A stretch of DNA of 64,000 nt from Balneolales bacterium ANBcel1 (GTDB lineage Bacteria; Bacteroidota; Rhodothermia; Balneolales; Natronogracilivirgulaceae): NCBI GenBank assembly GCA_029688905.1, contig JARULB010000001.1:248001-312000 (forward strand), read 5' to 3'. Under the pieces are notes generated by a model. The model ran no database searches. It was not told the origin of the DNA and saw only the letters and a list, made by a program, of their open reading frames with translations. Shown piece after piece: positions 25,398-34,640 of this stretch; the stretch's first letter is position 1; the number at the start of each line of letters is the position of its first letter. Position numbers and translations under genes: made by a program.

Positions 25398-26393
25398 TCA
25401 GTCTTCCAGATTCCGGACCACATCCCGAAGCGCCGCACCGACCGTTGGAAATCCGGGTTCCCACTTTGATACCGTATCACGTTCGGATATAAGCGATAGC
25501 GAAAAAGTTAGCGCCTCTGTAACCGTTTGCCCATACCGGGTCCGAAGCTGCCGCTCCGTATAGTACCTTACCGGAACACCGGTGAGTGCGGACAGCGTCT
25601 GGCAGAAGTCACTCTGGGTCACTGCCGGAATCGTCGTTATGTTGAAAATTTCCGGAGAAGCGGCGCGGTCTCCCGGGCCCTGAGATGTGGCCGGCTGTCC
25701 CGCCTTGACGGCGGCCAAACCGGATATCCGGGCAATCAAGCCGGCGCAGTCGCGCAAATGCACCACAGACATCAGATTTTCACCCTCCCCGAAGCAGGGG
25801 ATTTCGTGTTGTTTGCGCACTGCCCTCCAGTAAAATTGCCGAAACCATGAAGCCGGTCCGAGCACCCAGGGTACCCGGGCAATAGAGACGGGAACTCTTG
25901 AATCTGCGGCTGATTCCAGAATGGGCCTCTCGGCACGAATATAATACTTCTGAAACCCGGCAGGATTTAATGGAGCGGATTCACTCACCCCGGCGCCTCC
26001 TTGTGAACCGTACACGAGTGAGCCCGATACATATACCAATGACGGAGGATTGGTTAACCTGCTGAGCCACTTCATCAGCCGGGCATTGGCGCGCCGCCCC
26101 TGCATTCCGGCCAGAATGCGCCCCGGCCATGTGCGTCCCGAAATCCGACCACTGTGGATGATCACATCGGGAAGATCATGCTCCAGCCGGCTCCAGTCAA
26201 AGGTTCGCAAATCGCCCTCAATACTCCGGACTCCATTCACCCTGACCCTGCTGCGATGCTGCAAGGCCGTGATCCTGCAGCCGCTTGCTGCAAGAACTTT
26301 TACTACCTCCGAACCGATAAAGCCGCTCCCTCCAATCACCATGACCTTCGGCGGCTGGCGTGTATTGCCGAATAATTCGATGGAAGAGGCCAT
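25398..26393 (-). CDS. NAD(P)-dependent epimerase/dehydratase-like protein, atypical active site
   Basis: 331 residues of the extended short-chain dehydrogenase type. The Rossmann motif is VMVIGGSGFIGSEVV (about residues 17-31), followed by EGDLRTFDW for the adenine-side contact and LVYVSGSLVYGSQ holding the catalytic Ser. At the usual YxxxK position the sequence is KYYIRAERP (149-157), so the catalytic Lys is replaced (Ala154 or Glu155, depending on which Tyr is used). It starts 11 bases after the glycosyltransferase-fusion gene, so the two form an operon. A nucleotide-sugar or lipid-sugar modifying role is likely, but loss of the Lys makes normal sugar-epimerase chemistry uncertain. Confidence 0.75.
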   Translation of the reverse strand: MASSIELFGNTRQPPKVMVIGGSGFIGSEVVKVLAASGCRITALQHRSRVRVNGVRSIEGDLRTFDWSRLEHDLPDVIIHSGRISGRTWPGRILAGMQGRRANARLMKWLSRLTNPPSLVYVSGSLVYGSQGGAGVSESAPLNPAGFQKYYIRAERPILESAADSRVPVSIARVPWVLGPASWFRQFYWRAVRKQHEIPCFGEGENLMSVVHLRDCAGLIARISGLAAVKAGQPATSQGPGDRAASPEIFNITTIPAVTQSDFCQTLSALTGVPVRYYTERQLRTRYGQTVTEALTFSLSLISERDTVSKWEPGFPTVGAALRDVVRNLED

Positions 26394-26404
26394 ATAAGGA
26401 GTGT

Positions 26405-28432
26405 TTACCAGTTGCGGGATACCTTTCGAAGCTTCACGGTGCCGAGAGGTACCATACTGTCGAGCGTGTTCTGCAAGATATCTTCATACCTTCGATAGAC
26501 CCATGGCCGATGGTCGTTCGTATGCAGTTTGATACGAAATGCATCCCACATGAGTCCACCGGCCCGATTCTTTTTTCCAACCCTTTCCCAGCGAGAGGTT
26601 AGCAGGCGCATGACGACAAGGTTCGCTGCAAAAAGAAACCCTTTGGCGGCAGGGACCGGTCCGGCATTTCCAGCATTATTTTTCCCGGCTTCGCCTGTAT
26701 GGCGAGAAGCTCCCGGAGAGTTTGGAAAAAGTTGCAACATCCAGGGGTTGCACTGCCGGATATGCATTGTTCCCGGCTTTCGGAAGACCTGTTTCAAAAA
26801 TAAAAGCTGAAAAGCACTGTAGTGATCCCGCTGCCAGAAAATCTCCTGAGCCTGCTCGTCAACCAGGTAATTGCTGCAGCAACTCTCTTTTCGGAGCATA
26901 ATGATACTCAGCAGGCGAACAAACAGATAGGAAATCCAGACCGTATTTTTTCTGGTGACTATAAACAGGTCGAGATCGGGCTTGTCATAAAGGCTGTTCT
27001 GATGAGAGGTGCCGCCGGAATAGTAGACTGCCCTGATCAGTGGCAGGGTCCCGAGCAGACGCAGAAGCAAGCGGTGCCGCTGGCGGATCCGGGCATGATC
27101 TGCCCTATTATCCCGTTTTGTTTCTTTCAGGGGGGCATACCGTAAAATATGAAACCGGTCCCGGTGCATCGAGAACTGGTCGGGGAACTGCTTCGTCAGT
27201 CGATCCGCTTTTCGGCGTACCTGCTCCACCCCGGAAACAGGCACTGGAAAAGCCTGGTACATTTTGACAGCGGATAATGCCTCCCCGAACACTGCGGCAT
27301 AGGAAGCCGCGGCAAGAACCCCTTTGGTACTGCCGGGTTTTGCGGCTCCCAACACGGGGAAGATGGTGTTATTTCCGGCTTCCAGACGGTCTGCAATTTC
27401 TCTCAGGCTTTCCATGTACCTTTTCCTGGAGTAACGTTTCCACATTTCCTCGGCATGCCGGCGCGATTTGTCAAAACCGAATGTGGCAAGTTCGCGCATG
27501 TCACGTGAGATCCGAGCCGGATCATGGGGATCCGTGACCAGCGATCGGCCTCCGCCGACCTCCTGCATGGCCGCGTCATCGGATATAAGACAGGGTGTAC
27601 CGGCAGAAAGGGCCTCTGCCTGGGGCAGGCCGAATCCTTCCACAAAACTCAGGTTTACCAGTCCGGAAGCTTCAGAAATGCGACGCTTGACCTTATCATC
27701 TGAAAGATAGCCCATCCACCTCACCCTCTCAGAATTATCCGTCAACTTGTGAAATCTGCGAAGCCAGGACCTGCCAGCGTGCAGTTTGCCCACCAGCTCA
27801 AGCCGGTAGTTATCCAGGCCGCTGTTGTTGAATGCCTCGATGAGGGTCAGTACATTTTTCCTGGGCTCCATATTGCCAAGATAGAGCAGCGTTTGGGTCC
27901 GCTTTTCAGGCGGCAAAATCTCCCTTGGCTCCAGCCAGCACGGCGGATGAACCAGGATACGTGAGCGCGAAACATTTAAATGCCGGTTTATCTGCCGGGC
28001 GGATGCCTCGCTCACCGTGAGGATATACCTGGCCCTGGCAATAGAGTGCCGAATCCGCCGCCGATACCACTGCCGCATTTTGATCGAGTAATATTGCGGA
28101 TGAGTAAGAAACGAGACATCGTGCACCGTGACAGCTGAAGGTATTTCCCAGAAAAAAGGCATGAAGTAGTTGGGAAACAGCGCGATGTCGGCAGGGATGC
28201 GTTCGCGGTTTCCAATCAACCGGTGATTCAAAACCCGGTGCGGAGACGGGTGTGTGGACGACAGTGTTGTTTTTGGGAGAATAGGCAGGATGTGGGCGAT
28301 ATCCCTGCTCACGGCCGCATGGACATGCTCGGTACCGGACAGGCGAGGCAGCGCATGCAGCAGATTACGTGCATAGGTACCGGTACCGCTGTGCCCGCTG
28401 GATATGGTGGTGGCATCAAGAAATATTCGCAT
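26405..28432 (-). CDS. GT4 glycosyltransferase fused to a nucleotidyltransferase-like domain
   Basis: 675 residues. Residues 1-370 are a GT-B glycosyltransferase: a TGTYARNLL N-terminal loop, LLYLGNMEPRKNVLTLIEAF at the start of the second Rossmann domain, and the EX7E motif EGFGLPQAEAL in the donor site. From about residue 400 a second part begins; its VYYSGGTSHQNSLYDKPDLD stretch and following LFIVT match the nucleotidyltransferase pattern G-[ST]...D-x-D, and CNPWMLQLFPNS is typical of a standalone nucleotidyltransferase family about 280-300 residues long. The join is in one frame without a linker stop. Together with the downstream epimerase-like gene this suggests surface glycan or lipid-sugar synthesis. 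The substrates are unknown. Confidence 0.75.
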   Translation of the reverse strand: MRIFLDATTISSGHSGTGTYARNLLHALPRLSGTEHVHAAVSRDIAHILPILPKTTLSSTHPSPHRVLNHRLIGNRERIPADIALFPNYFMPFFWEIPSAVTVHDVSFLTHPQYYSIKMRQWYRRRIRHSIARARYILTVSEASARQINRHLNVSRSRILVHPPCWLEPREILPPEKRTQTLLYLGNMEPRKNVLTLIEAFNNSGLDNYRLELVGKLHAGRSWLRRFHKLTDNSERVRWMGYLSDDKVKRRISEASGLVNLSFVEGFGLPQAEALSAGTPCLISDDAAMQEVGGGRSLVTDPHDPARISRDMRELATFGFDKSRRHAEEMWKRYSRKRYMESLREIADRLEAGNNTIFPVLGAAKPGSTKGVLAAASYAAVFGEALSAVKMYQAFPVPVSGVEQVRRKADRLTKQFPDQFSMHRDRFHILRYAPLKETKRDNRADHARIRQRHRLLLRLLGTLPLIRAVYYSGGTSHQNSLYDKPDLDLFIVTRKNTVWISYLFVRLLSIIMLRKESCCSNYLVDEQAQEIFWQRDHYSAFQLLFLKQVFRKPGTMHIRQCNPWMLQLFPNSPGASRHTGEAGKNNAGNAGPVPAAKGFLFAANLVVMRLLTSRWERVGKKNRAGGLMWDAFRIKLHTNDHRPWVYRRYEDILQNTLDSMVPLGTVKLRKVSRNW

Positions 28433-28648
28433 CGCGAAATAGGTTGATTAAAAACCCGAACGCAGTCGATCAGTAAATCATTCAGCAAAACGGATTCGAA
28501 ATCAATCGCACAGCCGCTTCACGGCGTTCACCAGGCGGGATCACGGCATTCGGAGTATTATCTCACCAAAAGCGTTCAAACCGTCAGCTCCGGCTGAATG
28601 CCTCCCGCGATGCATCAATCCAACGATCACAATGACGGTACAAAAAAG

Positions 28649-29839
28649 TCAATCCTTCACTTCAGGCGGATTGGCATAATTGTCATAACGGCGCTCTATC
28701 TCGGAGCGGTCAGGGGCCTCTCCCCCTCTGATCCAGAACCGGTAATTCATTACCAGGGTTTCTCCGCCGGCCAGTTCCTGCTCGAAAAATTCACCGAACC
28801 GGCCGTAGAGCCGTTCCGACATTTCGGCACCCCGGGGATTGGTCGGATGACTCATGTACGCCACCGTATAGGTCCGCCCCTCCACTTCAAACACCATCGC
28901 GTTCCAGGGGAAGTCGAGAATATCCCCGCTCTCCAGCTCCTCATCCGGGGGCACATCGCTCCAGGCATCAGGACGGATGAAGCGGGTCGCCTCGCTGTTG
29001 TCGGCCACCTCCTGCGCGGCGCGGAACTGGAGTCCGGCATGGTGGCGGTCACCGCCAAGGAACACGCTGCTTTCCAGCGCTGTCAGTTCGGAGCGAACAT
29101 CCACCAGCAGGTGTCCGTCAGGCTGCCGAAACGTCCTGATCTCACGGACTTCATCCAGAAACGTCTCACCGCTGTGGTCCTTCCAGTCGATCGACACAAC
29201 GTGGCCGCCAAGCACGGGCCCTTCCATCCGGCGGATTACCCGGTTATGCTCGCTTCGTTCGCCGTCTCTGGCGTGCCAGATGTCGATGCGTTCATCGCTG
29301 CCGTCAACATAGGCATAATAGCCCAGGAAAATCCCCCTGTGGTGGGAAAAGAGTCCGCCGGGCCCTTTGGTGATGAACCGCACGCCGCTCGGACTAAATA
29401 CGTGATGAAACGGCTTCTTTGTGTGCTCCACGTCGTCGGCATCGTAGACGGGGTGCTCGTACTGCAGTACCGGCTTTTCTCCCAGCAGCAGGCGATCCGA
29501 CTGCGGACCGGCTTCCCGCCATGCGAAGGGGGTAGCGCCGCACTGCGCGTCACGGTCGACGGTGTATTGTATGGCCGATCCCTTCGGCTGCGACACCATC
29601 CACCAGACCCTGCTGGTCCGGTCATCCACCCGTTCAATCTGTGCCGTTTGCAGGCCATGCTCCGAGGAGAGGCAGATCACCTCCTCCTGGAACATCTCTG
29701 AAGGCACATCGGCATGCACAGGTTCATGAAACAGCTCCCTGTCGTGGCTTTGCACCATCCAGGAGGTTTGGTTCACGGCCAGGCAGGCACCGGCCGCATG
29801 TGTCAGTATCACTGCTGCGAGAATGGAAATTTTCAGCAT
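28649..29839 (-). CDS. Secreted PmoA/DUF6807 family protein
   Basis: 396 residues with a signal peptide (AAVILTHAAGACLAVNQ). The body contains PVLQYEHPVYDADDVEHTK, FHHVFSPSGVRFITKGPGGL, FSHHRGIFLGYYAY and GGDRHHAGLQFRAAQE, the His-rich pattern of the PmoA (DUF6807) family. Despite the name, this family is not methane monooxygenase; it is found beside Gfo/Idh/MocA oxidoreductases in Planctomycetes and Bacteroidota sugar-degradation loci, and its reaction is not established. It is the last gene of the polysaccharide cluster, 41 bases after the oxidoreductase. Confidence 0.8.
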   Translation of the reverse strand: MLKISILAAVILTHAAGACLAVNQTSWMVQSHDRELFHEPVHADVPSEMFQEEVICLSSEHGLQTAQIERVDDRTSRVWWMVSQPKGSAIQYTVDRDAQCGATPFAWREAGPQSDRLLLGEKPVLQYEHPVYDADDVEHTKKPFHHVFSPSGVRFITKGPGGLFSHHRGIFLGYYAYVDGSDERIDIWHARDGERSEHNRVIRRMEGPVLGGHVVSIDWKDHSGETFLDEVREIRTFRQPDGHLLVDVRSELTALESSVFLGGDRHHAGLQFRAAQEVADNSEATRFIRPDAWSDVPPDEELESGDILDFPWNAMVFEVEGRTYTVAYMSHPTNPRGAEMSERLYGRFGEFFEQELAGGETLVMNYRFWIRGGEAPDRSEIERRYDNYANPPEVKD

Positions 29840-29880
29840 GGGTAGGAATTTTCGTTTAAAAAATTTTGAAGGTTACCGGG

Positions 29881-31215
29881 TCAGATGGTCGGTTCCCAGC
29901 CGGGTTCATATCTTCGGGTCCAGTAGCTCATGGCTTCCGAGTCGCCGATAATCCGTCCGGTTTTCGGATCGAGATTAAGCGATCGCCCAACAAACTGGGA
30001 AATATTGCCGATATGCAGCGGCATCACCGACTTTTGCGCATCCTCGATGGGGGCGTTCAGGGATTCTCCCTGGCGGATGGCCATGGCAAAATTATTGATA
30101 TGGATATTGGTCATGTCTCCGCCGCCGACGGTATCCAGATGATCCCTGTCCTCGTCATCGTCCATGACACGCTTGACCTCTTCATTATCCAGGTCATACA
30201 AGATATAGCCGCTCCGGTCGATCTTGATCGTGCCTTTGGTACCGTGGATGGTGGTGCCCCTTCCGCGGTTATAGAACGCGAATCCGTTGGCGCTTCGGCC
30301 TTCCCAGTTGATCGCCTTGCCCCCGGGAAACTCAAAATTGACATTCTGCACATCAAAGAACTCCCAGTCGTCGTCGTAGTGAAACCTTCCTCCCGAAGAG
30401 CTTACGCGGTTGGGAAGGTCCACTCCCAGCGCCCAGCGTGCGATATCGTATTCATGGGTTCCGTTATTCAGAAGCTCGCCGGTTCCCCATTTCCGGAACC
30501 AATGCCAGTTATAGTGGATGACATTGCTGCGGAAGGGTGTTCGCGGGGCGGGACCCTGCCAGAGCTCATAATCCAGCCACTCGGGCACCGGGGCGATGCT
30601 GCCGTGGCCGATGGAGCTGCGGGCGTTGGCGTAGAAGGCTTTGGCGTAATACGGTTCACCGATCATGCCGTCGGCAATATCCTGCATTGCCTGGAGTGTC
30701 TCAATCGCCGATCTTTGCTGGTTGCCCATTTGAACCAGTTTGCCATAGCGCCGGCTTGCCCTGACTACCAGCTCCGCCTCTGCAGGGTTATAGCTGGCCG
30801 GCTTCTCGACATATACATGCTTCCCGGCCTGAAGGGCCATGATGGTCGCGGACGCGTGCCAGTGGTCGGGGGCGCCGATGACCAGCGCATCGATATCGGG
30901 ATCGTCCAGTGCCCTCCGGAAGTCGGTGCCCGTCTCGGGCCGGGTCCCCTGCCGTTCGGAAATATCATCGGCCAGCTCTGCCAGCGGACGATAATCCACA
31001 TCAAAAATCGATTTGACATGGGTGCTGTCGAGGTCTGCAAAAATCCTTGCAAGAGCGCCGGCGCGGCTGCGGCCGCCCATGATCGCTACGTTGACCCGCT
31101 CGTTCGGGCTTTTGGCAGCGCGAGCCAGGCTGTAGGGCCCTGCAAGTCCGATCGCGGCTCCCGCCAGTGCCGTGGTTTTAATGAAGTCACGTCGCTTGAT
31201 TTCCGTCTTTTTCAT
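29881..31215 (-). CDS. Gfo/Idh/MocA family oxidoreductase, Tat-exported
   Basis: 444 residues from the ATG at 31215, selected because it begins MKKTEIKRRDFIKTTALAG, a twin-arginine signal; an upstream ATG at 31266 adds 17 unlikely residues. After the signal, VNVAIMGGRSRAGALARIF is the NAD(P)-binding Rossmann start and VYVEKPASYNPAEAE carries the conserved EKP. The C-terminal beta-sheet domain follows (NGTHEYDIARWALGVDLP). These enzymes oxidise or epimerise sugars. Periplasmic members often bind their cofactor before export and act on liberated sugars. Here it lies between the last sulfatase and the PmoA-like gene, so it probably handles a monomer or derivative released from the sulfated glycan. 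Confidence 0.85.
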   Translation of the reverse strand: MKKTEIKRRDFIKTTALAGAAIGLAGPYSLARAAKSPNERVNVAIMGGRSRAGALARIFADLDSTHVKSIFDVDYRPLAELADDISERQGTRPETGTDFRRALDDPDIDALVIGAPDHWHASATIMALQAGKHVYVEKPASYNPAEAELVVRASRRYGKLVQMGNQQRSAIETLQAMQDIADGMIGEPYYAKAFYANARSSIGHGSIAPVPEWLDYELWQGPAPRTPFRSNVIHYNWHWFRKWGTGELLNNGTHEYDIARWALGVDLPNRVSSSGGRFHYDDDWEFFDVQNVNFEFPGGKAINWEGRSANGFAFYNRGRGTTIHGTKGTIKIDRSGYILYDLDNEEVKRVMDDDEDRDHLDTVGGGDMTNIHINNFAMAIRQGESLNAPIEDAQKSVMPLHIGNISQFVGRSLNLDPKTGRIIGDSEAMSYWTRRYEPGWEPTI

Positions 31216-31288
31216 AGTACAATATGCTGTTGGTTTTATATTGAGGGATAGAGCGGCCGAAGACATCTTACCGCAGATGTGGTCTCAT

Positions 31289-32695
31289 TCAATCCTCAAT
31301 AATATAAAAATCCCCTCCGTACTCTTCACGCAGATACTCAAGATGTGACTCATCAGGACTGACCGTCGTAGTTATCGAAGGGGGAAGCGGCCCCAGCGAC
31401 TGGTATGCGCTGTCCATTTTTTCCAACATCCACTCCACCCGCTCCGGATACTCTTCCGCAAGATTTATTCTCTCGGAGGGATCCGTATCGAGATCGATCA
31501 GCAGCAGCGGATGCGGCGCCACATTGTGGCGGTACCAGGCTCCGGGAAACCCCTCATATTCCAGTTTGATTTTCCAGTTTTCGTAGCGATAGCCCTGGAG
31601 CTCCCCGTACTCCATAAACAGAAAATCGTTACCCGTCCTTTCGCCCTGATCAAACAGAACGGGTGAAATATCTTCTCCATCGAGGACGATACTATCCGGC
31701 ACTTCGGCACCCGCCAAATGGGCAAAAGTCGGGAACCAGTCCATCATATTGGCCATTCCTTCATAGACCGTATTTTCAGGGATGGTCCCCGGCCACATGG
31801 CGACGGTCGGCACCCTCATCCCCCCTTCGAAGGTGTAGAACTTGCCTTCGCGCAAGGACCCGGCGGAACCACCGTGATCTCTCATCACAAGCCAGGGTCC
31901 ATTGTCACTGGTAAAAACCACAAGGGTGTTTTCGTGCAGGTTTTCGGCTTCCAGCTTATCCAGTATCTCTCCAACGCTCCAGTCCAGCTCCTGTACAACA
32001 TCACCATACAGGCCGCGTTCGGATGTTCCCAGAAAATCCTCTGAGGCATACAGGGGCACATGCGGCATCGTGTGGGATAGCAGAAGGTAAAACGGCTGCT
32101 CCCGGTTGCGTTCGATGAAATCCAGTGCTTCTTCGGTAAACCTTCTTGTGGAGTACCTCTGATCCACTTCGTGCTTTTCCACATCATTGCCTCTCATGTA
32201 GACCGCACTGGCCATATCGTTGCTGTAGGGCATGCCGAAATACTCATCGAAGCCACGCTGCAAAGGCAAATAACGATGCATATGTCCAAGGTGCCACTTC
32301 CCGATTATGGCCGTAGCATAATCCTGTTTGGCGAGCAGTTCCGCTTTAGTCAGTTCGTCCACTGGCATGCCGGTCAGGCTCTCCGGAAAAAAAACGGCAT
32401 TCACCCCCATTCGCTGGGCATAGCGGCCTGTCAGCAGGGATGCCCTCGAAGGACTGCAAACCGGAGACGTTGCGTAGAAATCGGTAAAAAGAATGCCTTC
32501 CTCAGCCATTCTGTCGATGTTCGGAGTGTGGATATCCTGAGCCCCATACACGCCGATATCCCCATAGCCGAGGTCATCGGTGAGGATGAAAACAAAATTG
32601 GGCGGTGCGTCCTGACACGAATTCTTTGAAAGGCCCTCGGCCGGGAGGGTCAGCAGAGAGGCCATTCCTGTGGTTACCAGGATGTGTTTTTTCAT
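31289..32695 (-). CDS. Arylsulfatase-like sulfatase, Cys-type (S1 family)
   Basis: 468 residues with a signal peptide (residues about 3-22). FVFILTDDLGYGDIGVYG gives the metal-binding Asp pair, and SPVCSPSRASLLTGRYAQR carries C80-x-P-S-R84, in which Cys80 would be converted to formylglycine. AIIGKWHLGHM and VFTSDNGPW are the further conserved sulfatase blocks. C-terminal length is as expected for S1 sulfatases. It would remove sulfate esters from a glycan in the periplasm. It starts 50 bases after the previous sulfatase gene and 73 bases before the oxidoreductase start. Confidence 0.9.
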   Translation of the reverse strand: MKKHILVTTGMASLLTLPAEGLSKNSCQDAPPNFVFILTDDLGYGDIGVYGAQDIHTPNIDRMAEEGILFTDFYATSPVCSPSRASLLTGRYAQRMGVNAVFFPESLTGMPVDELTKAELLAKQDYATAIIGKWHLGHMHRYLPLQRGFDEYFGMPYSNDMASAVYMRGNDVEKHEVDQRYSTRRFTEEALDFIERNREQPFYLLLSHTMPHVPLYASEDFLGTSERGLYGDVVQELDWSVGEILDKLEAENLHENTLVVFTSDNGPWLVMRDHGGSAGSLREGKFYTFEGGMRVPTVAMWPGTIPENTVYEGMANMMDWFPTFAHLAGAEVPDSIVLDGEDISPVLFDQGERTGNDFLFMEYGELQGYRYENWKIKLEYEGFPGAWYRHNVAPHPLLLIDLDTDPSERINLAEEYPERVEWMLEKMDSAYQSLGPLPPSITTTVSPDESHLEYLREEYGGDFYIIED

Positions 32696-32745
32696 GGCAG
32701 ACAGTTTTTATAATGTATGATTGCAGACGGCGGCAGCAACACACC

Positions 32746-34425
32746 TCAATTTCTTTCCGGGTTGATGAAATCCAGGAGCTTGATTCTGAATTCGCGGAGC
32801 AGCTCCTCGTGCCCTTCAACACGGGCAAGATTGGTCCATTCAAAAGGATCATTTTCATGGTCATAGAGTTCCTGTTCACCATTGGGCATAAGTGAATAGC
32901 GGTATCGTTCAGTTCGTATGGAGTGAAACTGCCTGGCGGGTATTCCGGGCTCATTAAGTTCAAGGAACTCACCGCTTGGTATCGACATCAGGGCAAAGTC
33001 AGGCCCATCCCAGGCATCAAAATCCGGGTTCTCAATGAAAGGAAGCAGACTGTGTCCTTCAAGCGGCAGTCCGTTACCTGAAGCATTCGGCTCCTTGGGA
33101 AGTCCGGCGATATCAATGATGGTAGGATACAGGTCGATCAGGGATACCGGATGGTTGATACGTGCTCCCGGATGATCAAGATCCGAGGACCAGACAATAA
33201 ACGGAATGTGCGAGGATTCCTCCCAGACGGTCATTTTACTTCTGAGGTACTCCTTTTCTCCCAGATGCAGACCGTGGTCGCTCGTAATAATCACCACCGT
33301 GTTATCGGCATAGCGGCTCTCCATGATTGACTCCATGATGTCACCTACGACATCATCCACAAAAGTGACACTGGCAAGGTAGGCCTGCACCGTTTTGAGC
33401 CACATATCGGGTTTGGGATGATTGATAATTCTCTCGAACGCATTGTACCCGTTGCAGTGTGCCGTCTGACAGGGATTCCAGAGCATATCGGGCACATCAT
33501 CAAGAACATTCTCTTTTACATTGGGCAGCTTCAGATCTTCCAACGGATACATGTCAAAGTATTTTTTCGGGGCGTGAAAGGGAGTATGAGGCCTGTTCAG
33601 TCCGACAAAAAGGAAAAACGGATCATCATGATCCTGCTCCAGGACGGTCGCCGCATATTTCGCATTCAGCTCATCCGGCATCAGGTCCCGATTGTCATCA
33701 TCCTCGTAATGCCATGGTTCCCCGTACAAAATCCAGCCGTCAAAACCGGGGGCTCCGGTTTCCGGGTTGGGGGGATAGGATGGGATATCAGAAAGAGGAC
33801 CGAAGCTCTGACCCCAATGCCCCCGGTATTCCGGATGTTCATTAATATCGACCTCAAGGACATCGGGATGGGGCAGCCCAAGCGCATGATCCCAGTCACC
33901 TCTGTCATAGCTGCCATCCCATGCAAACGGGCCGAAGCTGGATTCGTACCCGAAATGTCCTATCGGATCGTCACCACGCCAGACACTCCAATCCTCATGT
34001 CCGTTATGGAACACTTTTCCTGTTCCATAGACACTATATCCGTTATCATAAAAATGCTCCATCATGGTGACGGCATCGCTTAGCTTGTCAAATTCCCGCC
34101 AATGGTTATTCTGCTGGTTGTACCCGAAGAGTCCGGTTGTATGGGCATACAGACCGGTGAGCATACTGGCGCGACTGGGCCCGGATAACGGGCTGTTTGC
34201 ATGAGCATTGGTGAAGTTAACCCCCGCTTCCATCAGCCGGTTGAAATTCGGGGTGATGGTTTGTGGATGCCTGTCAAATTCTTCCAGCCAGTTGTTCAAA
34301 TCATCTGCGTGGATGATGACAATATTGGGCCGGTCCGATGCTCCGGCGTCATGGCCAAAGGCGGTCAGTGCCACAGTACTTGTTATCGCAAGTGATTTTG
34401 CGAATGTCACTTTTCCAGGATTCAT
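32746..34425 (-). CDS. Iduronate-2-sulfatase-like sulfatase, Ser-type
   Basis: 559 residues with a signal peptide ending near DAGAS. NIVIIHADDLNNWLEEF supplies the metal Asp residues, and NSPLSGPSRASMLTGLYAHT has S81-x-P-S-R85, so the residue to be oxidised is Ser rather than Cys. YGTGKVFHNGHEDW and VIITSDHGLHLGEKEYLRS are typical of the iduronate-2-sulfatase-like S1_7 branch. Ser-type sulfatases need the radical-SAM maturase encoded downstream of the GH39 gene. It is probably active on a uronate-containing sulfated chain. Confidence 0.85.
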   Translation of the reverse strand: MNPGKVTFAKSLAITSTVALTAFGHDAGASDRPNIVIIHADDLNNWLEEFDRHPQTITPNFNRLMEAGVNFTNAHANSPLSGPSRASMLTGLYAHTTGLFGYNQQNNHWREFDKLSDAVTMMEHFYDNGYSVYGTGKVFHNGHEDWSVWRGDDPIGHFGYESSFGPFAWDGSYDRGDWDHALGLPHPDVLEVDINEHPEYRGHWGQSFGPLSDIPSYPPNPETGAPGFDGWILYGEPWHYEDDDNRDLMPDELNAKYAATVLEQDHDDPFFLFVGLNRPHTPFHAPKKYFDMYPLEDLKLPNVKENVLDDVPDMLWNPCQTAHCNGYNAFERIINHPKPDMWLKTVQAYLASVTFVDDVVGDIMESIMESRYADNTVVIITSDHGLHLGEKEYLRSKMTVWEESSHIPFIVWSSDLDHPGARINHPVSLIDLYPTIIDIAGLPKEPNASGNGLPLEGHSLLPFIENPDFDAWDGPDFALMSIPSGEFLELNEPGIPARQFHSIRTERYRYSLMPNGEQELYDHENDPFEWTNLARVEGHEELLREFRIKLLDFINPERN

Positions 34426-34560
34426 AATGGTTCGTTTTGGTGGGTTCAGAATAACCGGACAATACCGGTCCGGTTCGGTTTTAGCGGCAATTTGCCCGGT
34501 GAGGCAAGCCGTATTCCGTTTTTAAAAATTGTAATGAGAGCTTTTCGCCAGCCGCGGAAT

Positions 34561-34593
34561 AAAAGAGAAGGGGCACATTAAGACCGTGCACCC
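34561..34593 (-). terminator. Candidate terminator after the 34641-36194 sulfatase
   Basis: On the minus strand a GGG(T)GCAC / GTGCCCC stem with one bulge and a 9-base loop is followed by a pyrimidine tail TTCTCTTTT. It lies about 48 bases beyond the sulfatase stop. Confidence 0.45.
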
Positions 34594-34640
34594 TCCCCGG
34601 TGTTTTCCAGGGTGTTTATTCATTGCTGAAGGCGGCCTGG

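Noticed and set aside
28649-29839. Possible methane monooxygenase link from the name PmoA
   Set aside because: The PmoA/DUF6807 family name is misleading; the sequence has no features of membrane-bound methane monooxygenase and sits in a sugar-degradation cluster.
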